From: an uncultured Bacteroidales bacterium
GTDB taxonomy: Bacteria; Bacteroidota; Bacteroidia; Bacteroidales; UBA4417
Length of the DNA stretch: 16,487 bases
Assembly (NCBI GenBank): GCA_937965665.1
Contig: CALCJE010000417.1
Coordinates: 1 to 16,487, forward strand
Direction: 5' to 3'
Shown here: positions 6,874 through 13,325 of the stretch, in pieces
Layout of the letters: every line of letters begins with the position of its first letter
Numbering within the stretch: the stretch's first letter is position 1
Notes under the pieces: model-generated
Told to the model about the DNA's origin: nothing
Seen by the model: the letters and a program-made list of their open reading frames with translations, nothing else
Database searches by the model: none
Translations under genes and position numbers: made by a program

Positions 6874-8481
6874 CTACATCCTGAAAATACCATATTTAGT
6901 TTCTTCCCAGGTTTTATTGAGTGAAGCAGCAATTCCCAGGGCCAGTATTTTACGGGTATCCGCAGGGTCAATAATTCCATCATCCCACAGGCGGGCGGTG
7001 CTGTAATATGCTGATCCTTCTTCCTCGTATTTGCTAAGGATTGAATTTCGCATCTCGTTGCGTTCTGTATCGCTGAGGGTTTGTCCCTTGGCTTTAAGTT
7101 GCTCTTCTTTCACGGTAATCAGCACCCCGGCAGCCTGTTCGCCACCCATGACGCTTATTTTTGAGTTGGGCCACATAAACAACAGCCTGGGCTCGTAGGC
7201 TCTGCCAGCCATCGCATAATTACCCGCACCAAACGAACCGCCGAAAACAACTGTAAACTTTGGTACCCGGGCATTGGCAACGGCATGTACCAGTTTGGCC
7301 CCGTCGCGGGCAATACCCCGGCGTTCGTATTCCTTACCCACAATAAAGCCTGTAATATTCTGAAGGAAAATAATGGGTACATTTCGTGAAGTGCAAAGTT
7401 CAATAAAATGAGCCCCTTTTAATGCAGTTTCTGAAAACAGCACACCGTTGCTGGCCAGGATTCCAACAGGGAAACCCATTATGTTCGCAAAACCTGTGAC
7501 TATGGTAGGAGCATAATTGGCTTTAAACTCGTGAAACCGGCTGCCATCCACCAGGCGGGCAATAATCTCGCGGGCATCCACCGGCTTACGCAGATCTACC
7601 GGGGCAATGCCGTATAATTCTGCCGGATCGTAATAGGGCTCTTCGATGGGTGAAAGCTCAATAATTTGTTTACCGGGTTTGGGGAAGGTCGAAAAAATAT
7701 CGCGGCAGATCTGCAGGGCATGGCTGTCGTTTTCAGCTATATGATCGGCTACGCCCGATATTGAAGTATGTACCTCGGCACCACCCAGTTCTTCGGCAGT
7801 AACTTCCTCGCCGGTAGCGGCTTTCACCAGCGGCGGACCGCCAATAAAAATGGTTCCCTGGTTGCGGACAATAATCACTTCGTCGCTCATGGCCGGAACA
7901 TAAGCCCCACCGGCGGTACACGAGCCCATAACTACCGCCACCTGGGGGATTCCTTTGGCCGACATACGGGCCTGGTTAAAGAAAAATCGCCCGAAATCAT
8001 ATTTATCGGGAAAAACATTGGCTTGTTCAGGCAGGAAAACACCTCCCGAATCGACCAGGTACACGCACGGAAGATGGTTTTCCATAGCTATTTCCTGCGC
8101 CCTTACATGTTTTTTAATGGTTTCGGCCACATAGGTCCCTCCTTTAACGGTGGCATCGTTGGCAACAATCATGGTTTCGCGGCCATGGATAACGCCTATG
8201 CCCGTAATAATTCCTGCTGAAGGGAAACCATTATCGTACATGCCGAAAGCTGCCATTACCGACAACTCCAGAAACGGTGTGCCCGGGTCAACCAGCCTGT
8301 TGATGCGTTCACGGGCCAGCAGTTTGCCCCGTTCCTTATGCCTGCTTACGAGCAATTCGGGCGAGCCGTTAACCACCCCGTAAAGCGTATCCCGGTATTG
8401 CTGCATAATTTTACCAAAGGCTTCGCAATTTGCCCGGTATTCGGGTGAGTGAATGTTGATTTTTGATTCAATCCTGTACAA
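6874..8481 (-). CDS. mccB: Methylcrotonyl-CoA carboxylase beta subunit (carboxyltransferase)
   Basis: The 535-residue carboxyltransferase moves the carboxyl group from MccA biotin onto 3-methylcrotonyl-CoA. The N-terminal crotonase-like half includes YLVDSGGVFLPEQ (141-153), NQARMSAKGIPQVAVVMGSC (169-188), GGAYVPAMSDE (191-201) and GGPPLVKAATGEE (214-226). The C-terminal half carries FIVGKEYERRGIARDGAKLV, GAGNYAMAGRAYEP and ISVMGGEQAAGVL. These stretches match MCC-beta closely rather than propionyl-CoA carboxylase beta, and the length is normal. The first codon is TTG at 8481: an in-frame TAA at 8494-8496 rules out an upstream ATG, and the first internal Met would delete conserved sequence (YRIESKINIHSPEY). 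This is the promoter-proximal gene of the operon. Its 3' neighbour is liuC. Confidence 0.95.
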   Translation of the reverse strand: MYRIESKINIHSPEYRANCEAFGKIMQQYRDTLYGVVNGSPELLVSRHKERGKLLARERINRLVDPGTPFLELSVMAAFGMYDNGFPSAGIITGIGVIHGRETMIVANDATVKGGTYVAETIKKHVRAQEIAMENHLPCVYLVDSGGVFLPEQANVFPDKYDFGRFFFNQARMSAKGIPQVAVVMGSCTAGGAYVPAMSDEVIIVRNQGTIFIGGPPLVKAATGEEVTAEELGGAEVHTSISGVADHIAENDSHALQICRDIFSTFPKPGKQIIELSPIEEPYYDPAELYGIAPVDLRKPVDAREIIARLVDGSRFHEFKANYAPTIVTGFANIMGFPVGILASNGVLFSETALKGAHFIELCTSRNVPIIFLQNITGFIVGKEYERRGIARDGAKLVHAVANARVPKFTVVFGGSFGAGNYAMAGRAYEPRLLFMWPNSKISVMGGEQAAGVLITVKEEQLKAKGQTLSDTERNEMRNSILSKYEEEGSAYYSTARLWDDGIIDPADTRKILALGIAASLNKTWEETKYGIFRM

Positions 8482-9046
8482 GATCGTAGTTTTTTATGGG
8501 TGAAATTCAATAGTTTGCCGCTTAACACATTTGTTGCCGGATAACACATCCTAAATTACAAATATTTCCCGAACTGAAATTATTACATTTAAAATCGTTG
8601 ATGACCCGGGAAAACACCGACAGCACTCCCATTCATTCTTATCCTCAGGTGAGCCAACATCCTTCCCCTGAACAGATCATAACACAGCGTCTCTGCGCTA
8701 CAATATATCCTAAGGTCATATAGGTTGCTGGCCATCAGCCATAAAAGCAAATCTTTAAAATCCGGGAAATATTAAACACAAATTCCATAAAAATGTTACC
8801 GGGAGCTAATAAATACGGTGATTTGGGTTTAATACTCTGCAGCATTTATGGCCGGAACACAGGCTCTTTTCAATGCCCGCAACAATTATTTTAACCATCA
8901 CACTTACCAGTCATTTATACCCTCATGTATATGGATAAAAAAATATTTACCCGGCTTTTCTGCTTCCGGAGATGAAAAATTACGAGCTATTGAAAATCAG
9001 TTTAGCAAATTTATAATTAACTTCGGAAGTTTTTTAAACCCGGAAC
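8482..9046. other. Divergent intergenic region between mccB and the acyl-CoA ligase
   Basis: These 565 bases separate the two divergently transcribed genes and should contain both promoters. I see no RNA gene, repeat family or credible small gene. An open frame from 8848 overlaps the ligase start and has no family features. A weak minus-strand promoter candidate is listed separately. For the ligase only a near-match TAACTTCG (9018-9025) to the TAnnTTTG box was found, without a well-spaced upstream element. Confidence 0.6.
8551..8579 (-). promoter_or_regulatory. Possible promoter for the leucine degradation operon
   Basis: On the minus strand TAATTTAG (8558-8551) matches seven of eight positions of the Bacteroidota -7 box TAnnTTTG. 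TTTC (8579-8576) is a one-mismatch -33 element with a 17-base spacer, slightly short of the usual spacing. It lies about 70 bases upstream of the mccB TTG start. The match is imperfect and the assignment tentative. Confidence 0.3.
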
Positions 9047-10684
9047 ATGCTAAAAGAAAACTACACGCAGTTTATCTGGAACAGTATTCTCGAAAACTGG
9101 GATCGCACTGCATTTACAAATTACCAATCAGCAAGTTACAGGTACGCCGAAGTAGGCCGGTGTATTTATTACATGCAAAAGCTGTTTGTGAAATGCGGCA
9201 TAAAAAAAGGAGATAAAATTTCCCTGATCGGGAAAAACTGTGCCGAGTGGGCTATCGCTTACCAGGCCATTGTAACTTATGGTGCGGTTGTAGTGCCGAT
9301 TTTGCCCAATTTCACCCCGAACGATGTCCAGCATATTGTGAATCACTCCGATAGCGTGATGTTGTTTGCCAATAAGTCGAACTGGGATGTGCTTGACCAT
9401 GATAATATGCATAAGGTGAAGTCGGTGATCTCCCTCGACGATTACACTCCGCTGTATGCCAGCAACAAGCATTTGCTGGAGCATATCACCAAGTTTAAAA
9501 CACTTTTACATAGTCCGTTCAGCAAGGACAAGCTGCCACGGCAGATTATTCCCAATGGCGAACTTTTTGCCATTATTTACACTTCAGGCACCACCGGTTT
9601 CTCGAAAGGTGTGATGCTCACCCACAACAATATTACCGGCAATATGGTATATGCACGCACCAACATGCCGCTTATCCCGGGCGATCATATACTGAGTTTC
9701 CTGCCGCTGGCGCACGCTTATGGTTGTGCCATTGAGTTTCTGTACCCATTTACCTCGGGCTGCCATATTACCTTCCTGGGTAAAATGCCCACGCCCCAGT
9801 TGCTGTTGAAGGCTTTTGGCGAAATAAGGCCCAGGCTCATCCTTTCGGTTCCACTCATCATCGAGAAAATATTTAAAAAACAGATTAAACCGGTGCTGGA
9901 ACAGACAAAGGTCAAATTCCTGATGAAGATACCTTTCCTCGATAATGTAATTCTCGGCAAGATAAACTCTAAACTCACCGAAAGCTTTGGTGGTAATTTC
10001 CACGAAATTGTGATAGGCGGTGCTGCCCTGAATGAGGAAGTACAGGAAGTTTTGCGAAAAGCAGGTTTTGCATTTACCATAGGCTATGGAATGACCGAGT
10101 GCGGACCGCTGATAAGCTATGCCAGCTGGCGCGAGGCGCGCTTTAACTCAGCCGGCCGCTGTGTCGACCAGCTTGAGATGCGTATCGACTCGCCCGATCC
10201 CGAAAACGTGGTAGGCGAAATATTGGTGCGCGGCGAAAACGTGATGAAAGGATACTATAAAAACGAAAAAGCTACCAAAGAGATCCTCGATAAGGATGGG
10301 TGGATGCATACCGGCGACCTGGGAACCATGGACAGCGAAGGTTTCCTGTATATTAAAGGCCGAAGCAAAAGTATGATCCTCGGCCCGTCGGGACAAAACA
10401 TTTACCCCGAAGAGATTGAAGCCCGCATCAATGCCTTCCCGCTGGTTCAGGAATCCATTGTAGTTGACCGGAAAGAAGGCCTGGTGGCACTTATTTACCC
10501 GGATATGGAAATGGTGGATTCGCGAAAAATGAAAGAGCATGCGCTCGAATCCATCATGGAAGTGTACCGTAAACACCTGAACCGCGAGGTGCCGAACTAT
10601 ATGCAGATAGCGCGCTTCCAGGTTGTAGATACCGAGTTTGAAAAAACCCCGAAACGAAGCATTAAACGATTCCTTTACAGTTAG
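9047..10684 (+). CDS. AMP-forming acyl-CoA synthetase (long-chain fatty-acid ligase-like)
   Basis: This 545-residue adenylate-forming enzyme activates a carboxylic acid with ATP to an acyl-CoA. Core motifs are in order: A3 phosphate loop YTSGTTGFSKG (178-188), A4-like LPLAHAYG (219-226), A5 GYGMTECGP (346-354), A7 HTGDLG (421-426), the A8 hinge IKGRSKSMI (436-444) and NIYPEEIE (451-458). The C-terminal A10 region reads KTPKRSIKR (533-541). The residue that aligns with the usual catalytic lysine appears to be Ser538, with Lys536 and Lys540 on either side. Length and motifs suggest a fatty-acid CoA ligase of the FadD/LACS branch; chain length cannot be read. It is transcribed away from mccB. 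It might feed acyl-CoAs to the same catabolism, but that is only proximity. The ATG at 9047 has no clear Shine-Dalgarno. Confidence 0.9.
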   Translation: MLKENYTQFIWNSILENWDRTAFTNYQSASYRYAEVGRCIYYMQKLFVKCGIKKGDKISLIGKNCAEWAIAYQAIVTYGAVVVPILPNFTPNDVQHIVNHSDSVMLFANKSNWDVLDHDNMHKVKSVISLDDYTPLYASNKHLLEHITKFKTLLHSPFSKDKLPRQIIPNGELFAIIYTSGTTGFSKGVMLTHNNITGNMVYARTNMPLIPGDHILSFLPLAHAYGCAIEFLYPFTSGCHITFLGKMPTPQLLLKAFGEIRPRLILSVPLIIEKIFKKQIKPVLEQTKVKFLMKIPFLDNVILGKINSKLTESFGGNFHEIVIGGAALNEEVQEVLRKAGFAFTIGYGMTECGPLISYASWREARFNSAGRCVDQLEMRIDSPDPENVVGEILVRGENVMKGYYKNEKATKEILDKDGWMHTGDLGTMDSEGFLYIKGRSKSMILGPSGQNIYPEEIEARINAFPLVQESIVVDRKEGLVALIYPDMEMVDSRKMKEHALESIMEVYRKHLNREVPNYMQIARFQVVDTEFEKTPKRSIKRFLYS

Positions 10685-10721
10685 TTGCCGCTTCCGCCAG
10701 GTTCTGTATCCTGCCTATATT

Positions 10722-10729
10722 TACTTTTG
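10722..10729 (+). promoter_or_regulatory. -7 promoter box for the CotH-family gene
   Basis: TACTTTTG is a perfect match to the Bacteroidota -7 consensus TAnnTTTG. It lies 46 bases before the ATG at 10776 and within the 91-bp gap after the ligase. No good TTTG -33 element stands at the right distance; a TTCTG at 10702-10706 is slightly close. If used, the CotH gene and the zinc-ribbon gene behind it would form their own transcript. Confidence 0.45.
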
Positions 10730-10775
10730 TAACTTTGCCTTCCATTTAATCGCGTAATATTCGCAAGGATTCGTT

Positions 10776-12431
10776 ATGCTTAAACCTTTACTTTTCATTG
10801 CACTTGTGCTGCTTACAAGCTTGTGTGCTGCCCAAAACGAACCCCTAAAAAGCGAACAGGGCGTCGTTCTTACATCATCGAACCTGCCCATTGTGGTGAT
10901 CGACACCCGCGGCCTTGCCATACCCGATGATCCCAAAATTTTAGCAAGTCTTAAAATTTTTAACCGTGATAACGGCACGAGGAATTACCTCACCGATGCA
11001 CCCCAGTTTGACGGATATTGTGGTATTGAAATCCGAGGCTCGAGTTCGCAGCAGTTTCCGAAAAAAAGCTATGGCTTCGAATCGTGGAATATTAACGGTA
11101 CAAGCATTGACACCTCTTTTCTGGGAATGCCTTCGGAAAGCGACTGGATACTGAATGCCAACTATACCGACAAATCGTTTCTGCGCAACGTACTGGCATA
11201 CCAGCTTTGGCGCAATATGGGTCATTACGGCACCCGCTACCATTTTGTGGAGCTGATCCTGAACAACCAGTACCAGGGAATTTACATTTTATCAGAAAAA
11301 ATAAAACGCGACAAAAACCGGCTGAACATAGCCAAGCTAAGCAATACCCAGAACACAGGCGATGAACTTACAGGTGGCTATATTTTTAAAGTAGATAAAC
11401 AAACTGGCTCCGGCGGATCGGGCTGGTATTCATCGTACCTGCCTTATTCCAATGCCGGTGGGCAAAAGATATTTTTCCAGTTTGAATACCCCAACGAAAC
11501 GGACATTACCTCACAACAGAAAATCTACCTGCAGAGCCAGGTCTTTAATTTTGAGACTGCCCTTAAAAGTTCAAATTTTGCCGACACCCTGAATGGCTAT
11601 CGTAAATATGCTTCCGAAAAGACTTTTATCGACTATTTCCTGGTGAACGAAGTCAGCAAAAACGTGGATGGTTACCGCATCAGCACTTTTTTGAACAAGG
11701 AGCGCGACAGCAAAGGAGGCAAAATACGGATGGGCCCGGTTTGGGATTACGACATTGCCTGGCACAACGCCAATTATTGCGAAGGCGATTTAACTACCGG
11801 ATGGGCTTACCAGTTTCCATGCACCGACGATTACTGGCAGGTACCCTTCTGGTGGAGCCGCCTGCTCGAAGATCCACTTTACAAAAACCACCTGGCCTGC
11901 CGTTGGCAGAGCCTCAGGCAAACTACCCTCAGCAATGCATGGTTCGACCGATACATCGACAGCATTTCGGGACAGCTGAACGAAGCCCAGGCACGAAATT
12001 TCGTACAATGGCCTATTTTAGGCGTTTATATATGGCCCAATCCCTGGCCGTATGCATCCACCTACCTGGGCGAAGTTAGTGCCCTTAAAACGTGGATTCA
12101 CGACCGCTTGTACTGGCTCGACAACAATATGCCCGGCACATGCACTACACCGGTTAGCAACGGGATTGAAGAATCCCTGGCTGCTTTCAGCATTTATCCG
12201 AACCCGGTTTCAGATTACCTTTCGGTTGCCGGTTATTTAACCAAAGCGGCTTCAGCAGAAATATCCGTTTACAATCCGCAAGGTGTGGTGCTGATAACAA
12301 CTGTTAAAAGCGTGAAACCTGCCGGCGAATGGCACGAAGCGGTTAATGTTTCCGGATTTAAACCCGGAATTTACATGTTGCGGATAAACATAAACGGTAA
12401 AATACATACGCAACGATTTATAAAACTTTAA
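10776..12431 (+). CDS. Secreted CotH-kinase-family protein with T9SS C-terminal sorting domain
   Basis: The 551-residue product begins with a signal peptide (hydrophobic 4-16, likely cleavage after Ala19). It then shows the CotH kinase-like domain (about 35-450): EIRGSSSQQFPKKSYGFE (85-102), SDWILNANYTDKSFLRN (122-138), GIYILSEKIKRDKNRL (168-183), GGYIFKVDK (200-208) and GPVWDYDIAW (320-329) with the acidic pair Asp324/Asp326 typical of the family. A Cys-Pro-rich linker near 455-460 leads to a type A T9SS sorting domain (about 470-551), with FSIYPNPVSDYLSV at its start, GIYMLRI (531-537) and the terminal QRFIKL. CotH of Bacillus is an atypical protein kinase of spore coat; here the protein would be exported through the outer membrane, possibly to the cell surface. 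The substrate is unknown. Its ATG at 10776 follows a perfect -7 box. Confidence 0.92.
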   Translation: MLKPLLFIALVLLTSLCAAQNEPLKSEQGVVLTSSNLPIVVIDTRGLAIPDDPKILASLKIFNRDNGTRNYLTDAPQFDGYCGIEIRGSSSQQFPKKSYGFESWNINGTSIDTSFLGMPSESDWILNANYTDKSFLRNVLAYQLWRNMGHYGTRYHFVELILNNQYQGIYILSEKIKRDKNRLNIAKLSNTQNTGDELTGGYIFKVDKQTGSGGSGWYSSYLPYSNAGGQKIFFQFEYPNETDITSQQKIYLQSQVFNFETALKSSNFADTLNGYRKYASEKTFIDYFLVNEVSKNVDGYRISTFLNKERDSKGGKIRMGPVWDYDIAWHNANYCEGDLTTGWAYQFPCTDDYWQVPFWWSRLLEDPLYKNHLACRWQSLRQTTLSNAWFDRYIDSISGQLNEAQARNFVQWPILGVYIWPNPWPYASTYLGEVSALKTWIHDRLYWLDNNMPGTCTTPVSNGIEESLAAFSIYPNPVSDYLSVAGYLTKAASAEISVYNPQGVVLITTVKSVKPAGEWHEAVNVSGFKPGIYMLRININGKIHTQRFIKL

Positions 12432-12436
12432 CCATC

Positions 12437-12703
12437 ATGGAAAAGAGTTACAAATTCTGCCAGAGCTGTGGCATGCCCTTAAAAAAGGACAAGCAAGGCG
12501 GTGGCAGCAATGCCGATGGGAGCAAAAGCCAGATGTATTGCAGCCTGTGCTATTTAAACGGACAGTTTACACGACCCGACTTTACAGCCAGCCAAATGCA
12601 GGAACTTGTAAAAGGGAAAATGAAAGAAATGGGAATCCCGGGGTTTTTGGTTCCTTTTTTCACGATGGGCATCCCTAAGCTGGAACGCTGGCGGCAAAAA
12701 TAA
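12437..12703 (+). CDS. Small zinc-ribbon domain protein
   Basis: This 88-residue protein has a four-cysteine zinc ribbon: FCQSCGMPL (Cys8, Cys11) and YCSLCY (Cys35, Cys38), the pattern of the putative zinc-ribbon family often found alone or fused to regulators. A basic, helical C-terminal half follows (about 50-88: ASQMQELVKGKMKEMG, then a Pro/Phe-rich stretch). The protein lacks a signal peptide and is probably cytoplasmic. It starts 5 bp after the CotH stop codon, so translational coupling is likely even though CotH is exported. The specific function is unknown; zinc binding is inferred from the cysteines. Confidence 0.85.
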   Translation: MEKSYKFCQSCGMPLKKDKQGGGSNADGSKSQMYCSLCYLNGQFTRPDFTASQMQELVKGKMKEMGIPGFLVPFFTMGIPKLERWRQK

Positions 12704-13265
12704 CATCTGACACAAATTAGCTCACCGCAATGTTCCCCGAACAATGATGCTATGATGTTATTTAATGTGAATTCAATATAAAAAAAACACTATTGTCCGG
12801 TAAAAATACATAGCGTCCCTGACGGGACTTTGTTTTTTTGCATCTTGCATCTACCAATAGCTATTTGCTCGCGCAAATAATCTACGGGACAGTCCCCTGT
12901 CTGCAACAGGCAGGCGTTAGGGACTGAATATTGGTAGAATGAAAAGTAACCCCTATGGGATAAGTCCCGTTAGGGACGTAATGATAACAAAGACTTCAGC
13001 ATGTCTGTTATGTTTTAATCGGACAACATTGATAAAAAAATTAAAAGTGATTGAGAAAAAGGTTAGATTTATGTTCATTCTTCCTGTTATTAAGGTTTTA
13101 AAAATAATAAATAAGGTAAATATTTGCTTCAACCTTATTGTAGTGTTTCAACCTTAGTAAAGGTTAACAGCAAGAAAGAACCCAACCTCATTACCTTATT
13201 AATTTTGAAAATTATATAATTGCCCAACAGTTTAATATCGAACTCACGCTATTAACATAAAAAAC
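12704..13265. other. Gene-free region with repeats
   Basis: No credible gene lies here. The stretch holds a nested palindromic REP-like element (12814-12978, listed separately), a weak TGTTC/GAACA hairpin without a T-run at 12731-12743, and from about 13055 to 13200 an AT-rich segment with repeated AACCTTA/TAAGGTT words. These include the direct repeat TTCAACCTTA at 13128-13137 and 13147-13156 and an AACCTT-AGTA-AAGGTT hairpin at 13150-13165. Confidence 0.7.
12814..12978. repeat. Nested palindromic REP-doublet (REPIN/BIME-like) element
   Basis: Two inverted copies of one 17-base REP bound the element: CGTCCCTGACGGGACTT (12814-12830) and the reverse complement of CGTCCCTAACGGGACTT (12962-12978), 16 of 17 identical. 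Each is itself a GTCCC/GGGAC hairpin. Nested inside are CTACCAATA (12851-12859) paired with TATTGGTAG (12929-12937), a perfect hairpin ATTTGC-TCGC-GCAAAT (12863-12878), GGGAC-A-GTCCC (12886-12896), and AGTCCC (12891-12896) able to pair with GGGACT (12920-12925) around CCTGT/ACAGG. The word CGTTAGGGAC occurs twice (12915-12924 and 12968-12977). This architecture is that of mobile REP doublets moved by RAYT transposases; a RAYT remnant lies about 2.6 kb away. Confidence 0.8.
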
Positions 13266-13307
13266 AAAAAAAGGACTATCCCCGGCAAACCAGGGCAGTC
13301 CTTTTTT
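13266..13307. terminator. Bidirectional intrinsic terminator
   Basis: Seven A precede GGACT (13273-13277), a stem CCCcGG-CAAA-CCaGGG with one mismatch, then AGTCC (13297-13301) and six T. On the minus strand it ends in a T-run 19 bases past the peptidase stop codon, so it should terminate that gene. The symmetry allows it to work for plus-strand transcripts from the CotH side as well. Confidence 0.85.
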
Positions 13308-13325
13308 ATAACCGAAACCAGGCTG

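Noticed and set aside
8848..9216. Open frame of 122 codons before the acyl-CoA ligase
   Set aside because: It overlaps the first 170 bases of the ligase in another frame, has no motif, and the ligase ATG at 9047 fits its family.
12731..12743. Terminator behind the zinc-ribbon gene
   Set aside because: The stem is only five base pairs and lacks a T-run.
12814..12978. CRISPR array or integron attC site
   Set aside because: There are only two inverted copies with no equal-length spacers, which excludes CRISPR. The core sites do not match attC ends, and no integrase is nearby.
12939..13157. Small open frame of 72 codons
   Set aside because: Its N-terminal codons are the REP palindrome and the rest is low-complexity AT-rich sequence without family features.
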